Shown here one piece after another: positions 1 through 7,769 of a stretch of DNA of 7,769 nucleotides. The notes beneath the pieces were generated by a model that worked only from the letters and a program-made list of their open reading frames with translations, had not been told where the DNA came from and did no database searches. The DNA comes from Robiginitomaculum sp. (GTDB lineage: Bacteria; Pseudomonadota; Alphaproteobacteria; Caulobacterales; Maricaulaceae): assembly GCA_026993275.1 (NCBI GenBank), contig JALWUB010000117.1, positions 1 through 7,769 on the forward strand. Direction: 5' to 3'. The stretch's first letter is position 1. Each line of letters begins with the position of its first letter. A program made the position numbers and the translations under genes.

Positions 1-203
1 GCAAAGGCCTGGGCCCCGCTGGCCCTGCCCTTGCGCCGTGTGCCCTTGAGCGCAGGCGCCATGATCTGCTTGGTGATGGCATGATCGCCGCATACCGGGC
101 AGGCGATCAGGGCCGCCTGCTGCTGGCGGTCATAATCGGCGGAGCTGGAAAACCAGGCCTCGAACTCATGGCCCAGCGAACAGATGAGGGCATAGCGGAT
201 CAT
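1..203 (-). CDS. DUF1178 family protein, C-terminus cut by window edge
   Basis: Reading leftwards from the ATG at 203-201, the protein begins MIRYALICSLGHEFEAWF and continues with SSSADYDRQ. This is the typical opening of the DUF1178 family. A Cys at residue 8 and a CPVC pair near residues 36-39 suggest a small zinc-binding knuckle, which is inferred. The next segment, with ITKQIMAPALKGTRR, also fits the family. About 67 residues are visible and the rest lies beyond position 1. The start codon shares four bases (ATGA, 203-200) with the stop of the upstream amidase gene, so translation is probably coupled. A GGGAG Shine-Dalgarno-like stretch lies 11 nt upstream. The family has no established biochemical function that I know of. 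The position beside an amidase and a glutaredoxin is the only functional hint. Confidence 0.88.
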   Translation of the reverse strand, partial: MIRYALICSLGHEFEAWFSSSADYDRQQQAALIACPVCGDHAITKQIMAPALKGTRRKGRASGAQAF

Positions 204-1030
204 GGGCCGGTGAACTCCCGGTCATGGCACAGCGCCGGAATGCGCCTGCGGGCGCTGGTGCATTTGCGCATATCCAGTTCCGCCAGCAACAGCCCCGGCG
301 TGTCGTCATCGCGCGCGGCCACGACCTCGCCCCATGGGCCAACGATCATGGAATGGCCCCAGGTGCGCCGCCCGTCCTCGTGCACGCCGCCCTGGGCCGG
401 GGCCAGCACATAGGCGCCGCATTCGATGGCGCGGGCGCGCAGCAGCACCGCCCAGTGCGCCTTGCCGGTCACCCGGGTGAAGGCCGACGGCACGGTGAGC
501 ACATTGGCCCCGGCCCTGGCCAGCGCCCGGTACAATGCTGCAAAGCGCAGATCATAGCAGATCGACAGCCCCAGCTTCGCTGCTCCGGCCGCTGCGATGA
601 CGGCCTTGTTGCCCGGGCGGATGAAATCGGATTCGCGCCAGGTCTCACGGGCGTTGATGGCCACGTCAAAGAGGTGGATCTTGTCATAACGGGCGATGAT
701 GGCGCCATCCGGGCCAAAGACAAAACAGCGGTTGGCGGCCTTGTCCGGCGCAATCTTGATGGCCATGGAGCCGATCAGGAGGGTGATGCCCAGCTCTTTC
801 GCCAGCGCGCTGAAGGCCGCCACGGCGGGCTCGTCCGCCTCGGCATGCAAAGCCGCCAGCCAGGCGCTGCGGTCCTTTTGCATCAGCGGCGTGTTTTCCG
901 GCGTGCACACCAGCTGCGCGCCTTGCGCGGCGGCTTCGCGAATCAGGGCGCTGGCATCCTTGATGTTCTGCGCCGGGCGTGTGCCGGAGCGCATTTGCAC
1001 CAGGGCGCAGTTGAGCGTCTCAGCCGCCAT
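200..1030 (-). CDS. Carbon-nitrogen hydrolase, Nit1/Nit2-type (possible deaminated glutathione amidase)
   Basis: The 276-residue protein spans one nitrilase-superfamily domain, the usual length for a Nit1/Nit2-type amidase. The catalytic triad is visible: Glu45 in CTPENTPLM, Lys117 in ARYDKIHLFDV and Cys158 in LSICYDLRF. Another conserved acidic position is Glu203 in LRARAIECGAY. The C-terminal RRRIPALCH motif is also typical of the branch. Characterised relatives hydrolyse the amide of deaminated glutathione or of omega-amides (family knowledge). Choosing between these substrates here is inference, favoured by the glutaredoxin gene directly upstream. The ATG at 1030 was chosen because it aligns with the family N-terminus (AAETLNCALVQM). 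The frame is open further upstream, but that extension lies inside grxC and looks unlike the family. The gene overlaps the grxC stop by 11 bp and has no clear ribosome site, which suggests coupled translation. It overlaps the DUF1178 start by 4 bp. Confidence 0.93.
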   Translation of the reverse strand: MAAETLNCALVQMRSGTRPAQNIKDASALIREAAAQGAQLVCTPENTPLMQKDRSAWLAALHAEADEPAVAAFSALAKELGITLLIGSMAIKIAPDKAANRCFVFGPDGAIIARYDKIHLFDVAINARETWRESDFIRPGNKAVIAAAGAAKLGLSICYDLRFAALYRALARAGANVLTVPSAFTRVTGKAHWAVLLRARAIECGAYVLAPAQGGVHEDGRRTWGHSMIVGPWGEVVAARDDDTPGLLLAELDMRKCTSARRRIPALCHDREFTGP

Positions 1031-1286
1031 TGGCCAGCAGGGCATCAAGACGGCCGCTGCGCTCCAGCGCCAGCATGTCGTCACAGCCGCCAATATGGGT
1101 GTCGCCGACAAATATCTGCGGATAGGTATAGCCGCCATTGGAGCGCTGAATCATTTCAGCGCGCTTTTTGGGGTTGAACCCGGCGCCGATTTCCTCGATC
1201 TCGACCCCCGGCTTGCTGCGCAGCACGGCCAGCGCGCGGCTGCAATAGGGGCAGAACGGCTTTGTATAGACTGTGACCCTGGTCAT
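1020..1286 (-). CDS. grxC: Glutaredoxin 3 (GrxC)
   Basis: This 88-residue protein has the full glutaredoxin layout. The dithiol active site CPYC is at residues 12-15, directly after beta strand 1 (RVTVYTKPF). The cis-proline loop TYPQIF and the glutathione-binding GGCDD motif follow in the second half. The length is normal for GrxC. The protein uses glutathione to reduce disulfides and glutathionylated proteins in the cytoplasm. The ATG at 1286 is supported by AAGGAG placed six bases upstream. comF lies 27 bp upstream on the same strand, and the amidase start overlaps the grxC stop (shared bases 1020-1030). grxC may therefore be both co-transcribed with its neighbours and independently well translated. 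Confidence 0.96.
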   Translation of the reverse strand: MTRVTVYTKPFCPYCSRALAVLRSKPGVEIEEIGAGFNPKKRAEMIQRSNGGYTYPQIFVGDTHIGGCDDMLALERSGRLDALLANGG

Positions 1287-1292
1287 ACCCGG

Positions 1293-1298
1293 CTCCTT
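1293..1298 (-). promoter_or_regulatory. Shine-Dalgarno site of grxC
   Basis: AAGGAG on the minus strand sits six bases before the grxC ATG. It is one of the strongest ribosome-binding sites in the window. It fixes the grxC start and lies within the 27-bp gap after comF. Confidence 0.75.
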
Positions 1299-1313
1299 GC
1301 ACTCTCGGTTTAG

Positions 1314-2078
1314 CTATTTAGCCGCATCAGCGGGTTTGACAACACGGCAAAGCGTCAGCGCATCCACCGCGGCAGCGCCCGCGGCCAGCAGCGGCCGGGC
1401 ACAGGCATCCAGCGTCGCCCCGGTGGTGCGCACATCGTCCACCAGCACGACATGCGCGCCGCGCACCTGCTCCCGGCAGCGCCGCGGCACCTGAAAGGCA
1501 CCGGCGACATTGCTGTGCCGCGCCCGTGCCCCAAGCCCGCCCTGGCTCGGCGTGGCGCGCTGGCGCACCAGCATGTGCGGGCAAAAGCGCAGGCCCCGGC
1601 GCTGCGCCAGGGCACGGCCCAGCAGCGCCGACTGGTTGAAACGCCGCCGGGCGCGCCTGCGCCAGTGCAGCGGCACCGGCACAATGCATGCGCCGTGCGA
1701 AAGGATGCTGCTGCCAGCCTGCGCCATCCAGGCCGCCATGCGCGCCACCCCGTCGGTATGGCCGCCGCTCTTGAGCCCCAGCACCAGGGCGCGGCTGACA
1801 GCATTGTATACCAGCGCCGAACGGCTGTGCCGGACCCGCGGCCGGCGGACCTCGCAGGCCCCGCAAACCTGCTCTTTCAAACCTGTAAATTCAAAAGGAT
1901 AGCCACAATGTAGACACACTGGCGCGGCAATGAACTCCAGCCCCGTCCAGGCAGATGACGACAACGCCCCGGGGGCATCGACAATCTCCTTGGTGACCGG
2001 GCAAAGGGGTGGCAATATGGTGTCGAGCACGGCCCGTCCGGCCTTGCGAAACGCGTTGGGGGCCTTGCCAGTCACCAT
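1314..2078 (-). CDS. comF: ComF family phosphoribosyltransferase-like protein
   Basis: From the ATG at 2078 this is a 254-residue protein. Numbering from that ATG, the N-terminal third carries cysteines at about residues 26, 55, 58, 72 and 75 (CLHC and CGAC pairs), consistent with the ComF zinc-binding double-zinc-ribbon region. The C-terminal part is a type I phosphoribosyltransferase fold. It includes PVPLHWRRRARRRFNQS near 134-150 and the PRPP-loop motif VVLVDDVRTTGAT near 210-222. Relatives (Bacillus ComFC, E. coli GntX/YhgH) are linked to DNA uptake and to use of DNA as a nutrient; the reaction is not firmly known. A TTG immediately upstream (2081) is an alternative start. An AAAGG ribosome-like site lies 8 bases before the TTG and 11 before the ATG, so the start is uncertain by one codon. 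The gene is divergent from the methyltransferase-like gene, with a 21-bp gap. Confidence 0.92.
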   Translation of the reverse strand: MVTGKAPNAFRKAGRAVLDTILPPLCPVTKEIVDAPGALSSSAWTGLEFIAAPVCLHCGYPFEFTGLKEQVCGACEVRRPRVRHSRSALVYNAVSRALVLGLKSGGHTDGVARMAAWMAQAGSSILSHGACIVPVPLHWRRRARRRFNQSALLGRALAQRRGLRFCPHMLVRQRATPSQGGLGARARHSNVAGAFQVPRRCREQVRGAHVVLVDDVRTTGATLDACARPLLAAGAAAVDALTLCRVVKPADAAK

Positions 2079-2099
2079 CAAAAAGCCGACCTTTCAACC

Positions 2100-2906
2100 A
2101 TGCCCCAGCCATCCCGCCTGTTTGATTCTGCACGCATTGCCCGCTATCGCGCAAGGGCGAAAACGCAGGCCGGGACGCATGCGTTTCTGCACCGCCGGGC
2201 GCTGGATGACATGCTGTCGCGCCTGCAGGGCATCAACCGGCCATTCCGCAAGGGCCTGCTGGTCAGCCCGTTTGCCATCCCCGCCCAGGACCTGCCTGGC
2301 TTTGTAGAGCCCGTTCCGGCACTGCCCTGCCTGGCGCCGCAAAGCCTGGACCTGGTCATCAGCCTGCTGCACCTGCACACAGACAATGACCTGCCCGGGC
2401 AATTGCGGGCCATCCGCCAGGCGCTGCGCCCGGACGGGCTGTTTCTGGGCGCGCTCTTTGGCGACCGCACCCTGCACGAATTGCGCCGCGCCTTGCTGGA
2501 AGCCGAAAGCGCCATGACCGGCGGCGCCCAGGCGCGCGTCATTCCCTTTGCAGACCTGCGGGCGCTGGGCGCGCTCATGCAGGCAGCAGGCTTTGCCTTG
2601 CCGGTGGTGGATGCCGACCGGGTGACGGTGCGCTATGGCAGCCTCCGGGCGCTGATGCACGATCTGCGCGGCATGGGCGAGAGCAACCCGCTGGCCGGGC
2701 CGCTCAAACCGCTGCGCCGCGATGTGCTGGCGCAGGCGCAGGCGCTCTATGGCGCGCGCCACGGCGACGACCAGGGCCGTTTGAAGGCCAGTTTTGACAT
2801 TGTCCATCTGATCGGCTGGGCGCCCCATGAGAGCCAGCCCAAGCCGCTGCAGCCAGGCAGCGCGCAGGTGTCTCTAAAACAGGTCCTGGGGCGCAAGCGG
2901 GGGTGA
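2100..2906 (+). CDS. BioC/NDUFAF5-like SAM-dependent methyltransferase-fold protein
   Basis: The 268-residue protein matches the alphaproteobacterial BioC/NDUFAF5-like family. Features include LFDSARIARYRARA at the N-terminus, SLDLVISLLHLHTDNDLPG at residues 82-100 (the post-II region), and LRPDGLFLGALFG at 109-121. The family-typical tail contains LIGWAPHES at 237-245 and KPLQPGSA at 248-255. Family members are annotated as methyltransferases. Human NDUFAF5 is a complex I assembly factor that hydroxylates an arginine of NDUFS7 (established knowledge). A role in complex I assembly here is inference; a role in biotin synthesis is less likely with no bio genes nearby. The SAM-binding motif I, normally a glycine-rich loop after an acidic residue, is replaced by KGLLVSPFAIPAQ at 51-63, and the stretch before motif II is short. 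There is no clear Shine-Dalgarno site before the ATG. The stop lies 7 bp from the convergent pilin gene stop. Confidence 0.85.
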   Translation: MPQPSRLFDSARIARYRARAKTQAGTHAFLHRRALDDMLSRLQGINRPFRKGLLVSPFAIPAQDLPGFVEPVPALPCLAPQSLDLVISLLHLHTDNDLPGQLRAIRQALRPDGLFLGALFGDRTLHELRRALLEAESAMTGGAQARVIPFADLRALGALMQAAGFALPVVDADRVTVRYGSLRALMHDLRGMGESNPLAGPLKPLRRDVLAQAQALYGARHGDDQGRLKASFDIVHLIGWAPHESQPKPLQPGSAQVSLKQVLGRKRG

Positions 2907-2920
2907 GCCGCGCTCAGCCC
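2901..2920. terminator. Compact hairpin spanning two convergent stop codons
   Basis: TGAGC (2904-2908) and GCTCA (2912-2916) are perfectly complementary around a 3-base loop. GGG (2901-2903) can pair with CCC (2918-2920) past a single bulged G. The TGA stop of the plus-strand gene and the TGA of the minus-strand pilin gene are the two arms of the stem. No T-tract follows on either strand, so it is at best a weak terminator or an mRNA 3'-end stabiliser. Confidence 0.3.
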
Positions 2921-3093
2921 GCATCGGCAATGGCCTGGGTGGCGGCCTGAAAGACAGCGTTGAAATTGTCGGTGAACAGCGTCACGGCGCCAATAATGGC
3001 CAGAAAGATCAAAGCCATGATCAGGCCGTATTCCAGAGCGGTGCTGCCGCTCTCCTCGCTTGCAAACTCGCGAAGCATTGCCAAAAGCGTCAT
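2914..3093 (-). CDS. Flp/Fap-type pilin, small orphan prepilin
   Basis: This 59-residue ORF reads MTLLAMLREFASEESG, then STALEYGLIMALIFLAIIG, then a short amphipathic tail ending QAIADAG. It matches Flp/Fap pilins. A short leader ends in Gly16, followed by mature STALEY with the conserved Glu at +5 and Tyr at +6, then a hydrophobic helix of about 20 residues. A prepilin peptidase (TadV/CpaA type) would be expected to cleave after Gly16. Flp pilins polymerise into Tad pili used for surface attachment. The ATG at 3093 overlaps the mutT stop as ATGA (3093-3090), suggesting coupled translation. A weak AGG lies 8 bases upstream. Met6 (3078) is an alternative start giving 54 residues. No tad/cpa genes are visible, so function in a real pilus is unproven. 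Confidence 0.88.
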   Translation of the reverse strand: MTLLAMLREFASEESGSTALEYGLIMALIFLAIIGAVTLFTDNFNAVFQAATQAIADAG

Positions 3094-3494
3094 CGTCTCA
3101 ACCTGTCCCTGATTTCAGCCGCAAGCGGCACGTCGGCTGGCGGCATGGCGCAGCCATCAAGGCTGGCGGGCGCGACCCACTTGACCTGCTGGCCCTCGCG
3201 CGGGCTGACAAAACCGTCCCACTGGCGGCACACATAGAGCGGCATGAGCAGATAGGTTCCATCCTGTTCATGGCTGGAAAAGGCAAAGGGCTGCAGACAG
3301 CGCTGGCAGGGCTCAATGCCAAGCTCCTCGCGCAATTCGCGCACCAGCGCCGCTTCTGCCGTCTCGCCCTGTTCAACCTTGCCTCCCGGAAACTCCCACA
3401 AGCCCGCATGCTCCTTGCCTGGCGGCCGGCGCGCCAGCAGCACCCTGCCGTCACGATCGACCAGTGCGCAGGCGGCGACCAGCAACAGCATCAT
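3090..3494 (-). CDS. mutT: (Deoxy)nucleoside triphosphate pyrophosphohydrolase, MutT-type Nudix
   Basis: The 134-residue protein is a complete single-domain Nudix hydrolase of normal MutT length. The Nudix box GX5EX7REUXEEXGU is intact from Gly38 to Ile60, including Glu44, Arg52, Glu53, Glu56 and Glu57, which ligand the catalytic metal. LWEFPGGK just before it is typical of MutT. MutT removes 8-oxo-dGTP from the nucleotide pool and so prevents A:T to C:G transversions (family knowledge). Exact substrate preference is not shown by sequence. Two ATGs occur in tandem, at 3494 and 3491. GAGG (3499-3502) lies 4 bases from the first and 7 from the second, so the second may be the true start. The gene follows the isomerase gene by 69 bp and overlaps the pilin start by 4 bp. 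Confidence 0.92.
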   Translation of the reverse strand: MMLLLVAACALVDRDGRVLLARRPPGKEHAGLWEFPGGKVEQGETAEAALVRELREELGIEPCQRCLQPFAFSSHEQDGTYLLMPLYVCRQWDGFVSPREGQQVKWVAPASLDGCAMPPADVPLAAEIRDRLRR

Positions 3495-3563
3495 CGATCC
3501 TCGCCCAGGCAGGTCATCATTAGCGCAAAGACCTTAACGTCCGGTTCCGGCATGAGCCCAAAA

Positions 3564-4541
3564 TCAGGGCTGTTGGGCCTTGCCGGGCTTCTGGCCATTC
3601 TTGCCGGCCTCGTCACCGCTGCCGGACCTGGCTTCCGGCTTCTCCGCCTTGCCGGCCTTGGCAGCGCTGGCCTTGTCATCATCGCGTTCGATAATGGCGG
3701 CAAGGCGCAACTGGCTGATGAGCTTTTGGATCTCGTCAAAGGTCATGAAGCGGACGATGCGCGGGCGCATCTCGTCAAAGCTCGGCGGCTTCTGCTTGCG
3801 CCGGTCCTCCAGCTTGATGATGTGCCAGCCAAACTGGGTCTGCACCGGCGGCGAAATCTCGCCCTTCTTGAGGGCAAAGGCGGCATCGGCAAACGGCTTC
3901 ACCATGGCGTCATGGGTGAAATAGCCCAGATCGCCGCCCTGCAGGCGGCTGCCCGGATCCAGCGACTTTTCCTTGGCCAGCTTGGCAAAATCGGCACCCT
4001 GCGCGAGAGCCTTTTCTATCGCCTCGGCCTCTTCCTTGGTCTTGACCAGAATATGGCGCGCCCTGACCTCGTCTTCGGGCGGCGACAGCTTGGCCTGCTC
4101 GTCATACATGCGCCGCACCGCCTCGTCAGTGACCGCCTGGGAAACCACGTTTTCGACCAGGATGTTGCCCAGAATGCGCTCGCGGGCAGCCTGCAGGCGG
4201 CGCCGGGCCTCGGCAGAGCGATCCAGTCCGCGGCGCTCTGCCTCAAGCGCCAGCAGGCGCTGGTCCACCAGATTGTCAAGCACCTGCTTGTAGGTCTTGG
4301 AATTCTTGGGCAGGGGGTCGCCCATCTGGATGAGCTTTTGCGCAGCCGCCTCGCGGGCCACGTCGGAAGCGTAGATGGTGGTGCCATTGACCCGCGCAGC
4401 CACCTCGTCGCCAGCGCGGTCCAGATTGTCTGAAAAGCTGTCCTTGCCTGATGATCCGCCAGGCCCGTTGCAGGCCGCCAGCATTGCAGCCAGCAGCATG
4501 AATGCTGCGCCGCGCCAAGCCAAATGCACTGAAATCGTCAT
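3564..4541 (-). CDS. Parvulin-type peptidyl-prolyl cis-trans isomerase, predicted lipoprotein
   Basis: This 325-residue protein begins with a basic-hydrophobic signal segment and a lipobox LAAC with the modified Cys at residue 24. Asn follows at +2, so it lacks the classical Asp+2 inner-membrane signal. A SurA/PrsA-like N-terminal helical region follows (about 45-150). The parvulin rotamase domain spans about 158-247, with ARHILVK (His163), the GGDLGYF loop at 202-208 and FGWHII (His240). A C-terminal helical part precedes a low-complexity tail rich in Lys, Ala, Glu and Gly (about 286-325). It would catalyse prolyl isomerisation and chaperone exported proteins in the periplasm. The ATG at 4541 is supported by GGAG (4549-4552) seven bases upstream and by the signal peptide. 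The gene is divergent from secA, which fits a shared role in export. Relatives next to secA are often called PpiC or foldase protein. Confidence 0.92.
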   Translation of the reverse strand: MTISVHLAWRGAAFMLLAAMLAACNGPGGSSGKDSFSDNLDRAGDEVAARVNGTTIYASDVAREAAAQKLIQMGDPLPKNSKTYKQVLDNLVDQRLLALEAERRGLDRSAEARRRLQAARERILGNILVENVVSQAVTDEAVRRMYDEQAKLSPPEDEVRARHILVKTKEEAEAIEKALAQGADFAKLAKEKSLDPGSRLQGGDLGYFTHDAMVKPFADAAFALKKGEISPPVQTQFGWHIIKLEDRRKQKPPSFDEMRPRIVRFMTFDEIQKLISQLRLAAIIERDDDKASAAKAGKAEKPEARSGSGDEAGKNGQKPGKAQQP

Positions 4542-4548
4542 GACCGTT

Positions 4549-4552
4549 CTCC
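4549..4552 (-). promoter_or_regulatory. Shine-Dalgarno site of the isomerase gene
   Basis: GGAG on the minus strand lies seven bases before the ATG at 4541. It supports that start and with it the full lipoprotein signal peptide. Confidence 0.6.
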
Positions 4553-4603
4553 AAAGATCAGCTTCGCCAGCCCCCGGGACCGCTCACACTTCAGGCCGCC
4601 GCG

Positions 4604-4632
4604 TTGACACCACCGGTCCCCGTCCTTAAGTC
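4604..4632 (+). promoter_or_regulatory. Candidate sigma-70 type promoter for secA
   Basis: A perfect TTGACA -35 hexamer lies at 4604-4609 in the 162-bp divergent region. The best-placed -10 (TAAGTC at 4627-4632, 17-bp spacer, or TTAAGT one base earlier) is poor. Transcription from here would give a secA leader of roughly 60-70 nt. The assignment rests mainly on the -35 element and position. No convincing promoter for the divergent isomerase gene could be picked out. Confidence 0.4.
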
Positions 4633-4640
4633 AGCCAGAC

Positions 4641-4671
4641 GCAGGCCGCAAGGTGTGTGTTCATGGCCTGC
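4641..4671 (+). promoter_or_regulatory. Inverted repeat in the secA leader
   Basis: GCAGGCC (4641-4647) and GGCCTGC (4665-4671) form a perfect 7-bp stem around a 17-nt loop, 32 bp before the secA ATG. In RNA it would be a GC-rich hairpin in the 5' leader. As DNA it could also be an operator. The loop holds an AAGG motif and the ATG of a short upstream ORF. Its role is unknown. Confidence 0.4.
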
Positions 4672-4703
4672 CCGTCGCGCAGGCGCGTTTTTGAGTCTTT
4701 GCC

Positions 4704-4710
<7 letters not shown>
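4663..4710 (+). other. Possible 15-codon upstream ORF overlapping the secA start
   Basis: ATG at 4663 is preceded by AAGG (4650-4653) at a 9-base spacing. It opens a frame encoding [15 protein letters not shown] that ends at TGA 4708-4710, seven bases into secA and out of its frame. secA itself has only a weak GAG (4693-4695) as ribosome site, so coupled translation from this ORF is conceivable. The peptide shows no known SecM-like or RAPP-type arrest motif. It may be chance. Confidence 0.25.
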
Positions 4711-7445
<2,735 letters not shown>

Positions 7446-7461
7446 ACCGCGTCACATGGGC

Positions 7462-7483
7462 AATCAGGCATGACGGCCTGATT
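7462..7483. terminator. Hairpin between convergent secA and TPR gene
   Basis: AATCAGGC (7462-7469) and GCCTGATT (7476-7483) form a perfect 8-bp stem with a 6-base loop, 16 bp after the secA stop. The right arm touches the stop codon of the convergent TPR gene. Placement between converging genes and a perfect stem suit a bidirectional terminator. There is no clear T-tract on either strand, so it is not a textbook intrinsic terminator. Confidence 0.55.
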
Positions 7484-7769
7484 CAATGCGTTTCGGGAAG
7501 GGAGTCCAGCAAGGCGCGGGCATGCATGGCTTCGGCATCGGTGCCGCCAAGGGCTGCGGCCTTCTTGTAATACGCCCGCGCCTCCTTGATATTGCCATTG
7601 TGCTGGGCAATGGCGCCAAGACCGGCATAGGCAGAAGCCATCTCCGGATCGAAGGTCAGCAAGCGCTCAAACACCTCTTTTGCCTCGCGGGTCTTGCCCT
7701 CATTGGCCAGGCAGGTGCCATAAAGCGACAGCTTGTCGAGCGCCCACGGATCATCCTCGACCGCCTTTT
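7483..7769 (-). CDS. Tetratricopeptide repeat protein, N-terminus beyond window edge
   Basis: The open frame enters from the right edge without a start and ends at TGA 7485-7483. It shows the last 94 residues. Two TPR units are visible, one around DKLSLYGTCLANEGKTREAK and one around ASAYAGLGAIAQHNGNIKEA. Each has the helix-turn-helix spacing of small and large residues (Gly8, Ala20 type) and a terminal Pro or equivalent break. An internal GTG at 7674 is not a credible start because it falls inside a repeat and the frame remains open upstream. TPR proteins act as protein-binding scaffolds. No signal or partner can be read from this fragment, so the specific function is unknown. It converges with secA, with a hairpin between them. 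Confidence 0.85.
   Translation of the reverse strand, partial: KAVEDDPWALDKLSLYGTCLANEGKTREAKEVFERLLTFDPEMASAYAGLGAIAQHNGNIKEARAYYKKAAALGGTDAEAMHARALLDSLPETH

Noticed and set aside
1031..1138. An N-terminal extension of the amidase to 1138
   Set aside because: The extra 36 residues lie inside grxC in another frame and do not look like the nitrilase N-terminus. The ATG at 1030 matches the family start.
224..1177. A 317-codon plus-strand ORF opposite the amidase gene
   Set aside because: It is an antisense shadow. The minus strand encodes an intact nitrilase-fold enzyme with all catalytic residues.
2094..2828. A 244-codon minus-strand ORF opposite the methyltransferase-like gene
   Set aside because: It is an in-register antisense frame with Gln/Arg-rich composition and no family resemblance. 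The plus-strand protein fits a known family end to end.
3541..3550. CCGG-TT-CCGG short repeat between mutT and the isomerase gene
   Set aside because: It is only four bases per arm in GC-rich DNA, with no further support as an operator.
3556..3578. GCCCAA/TTGGGC inverted repeat at the isomerase gene stop as an intrinsic terminator
   Set aside because: The stem is only 6 bp with an 11-base loop, there is no T-tract on the minus strand, and a shorter competing stem (AGCCC/GGGCT) exists. It is too weak to list as a feature.
3060..4433. A 457-codon plus-strand ORF across mutT and the isomerase gene
   Set aside because: It is the in-register antisense shadow of two well-recognised minus-strand genes and spans their intergenic gap.
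7483..7674. A separate 63-residue ORF starting at GTG 7674
   Set aside because: The frame stays open to the window edge and the upstream part encodes another TPR unit, so this is the tail of a longer gene.

Overview
The window looks like ordinary chromosome from an alphaproteobacterium. The evidence is GC-rich coding sequence, the protein sequences, and the gene set: secA next to a divergent parvulin-type foldase, then mutT, a BioC/NDUFAF5-like protein, comF, grxC, a nitrilase-family amidase and a DUF1178 protein. From memory, this run resembles the secA neighbourhood of many Alphaproteobacteria. The order or genus cannot be fixed from sequence alone. No mobile element, CRISPR array, tRNA or rRNA was seen.

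Layout, left to right. (1) Positions 1-2078 hold four minus-strand genes that read leftwards: comF, grxC, a Nit1/Nit2-type amidase and a DUF1178 protein cut by the window edge. They are tightly packed: 27 bp between comF and grxC, an 11-bp overlap between grxC and the amidase, and a 4-bp ATGA overlap into DUF1178. (2) Positions 2100-2906 hold a plus-strand methyltransferase-fold protein, divergent from comF with only 21 bp between the start codons. (3) Positions 2914-4541 hold three minus-strand genes: a lipoprotein peptidyl-prolyl isomerase, mutT, and a 59-residue Flp/Fap-type pilin that overlaps the mutT stop by 4 bp. (4) A 162-bp divergent control region (4542-4703) separates the isomerase from secA. 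(5) secA fills 4704-7445. (6) A hairpin at 7462-7483 separates secA from a convergent minus-strand TPR protein that runs off the right edge.

Functional themes. SecA drives preprotein export, and the divergent lipoprotein isomerase would fold exported proteins on the periplasmic side, so the pair may be regulated together. Glutaredoxin 3 and the amidase, which may repair deaminated glutathione, overlap and fit a glutathione-linked operon. MutT cleans the nucleotide pool. The Flp pilin is an orphan here, with no tad/cpa assembly genes in view.

No convincing new multi-gene system was found. The items most worth a second look are the small Flp pilin coupled to mutT, the BioC/NDUFAF5-like protein with an eroded SAM-binding loop, and the secA leader, which holds a short overlapping upstream ORF inside an inverted repeat.
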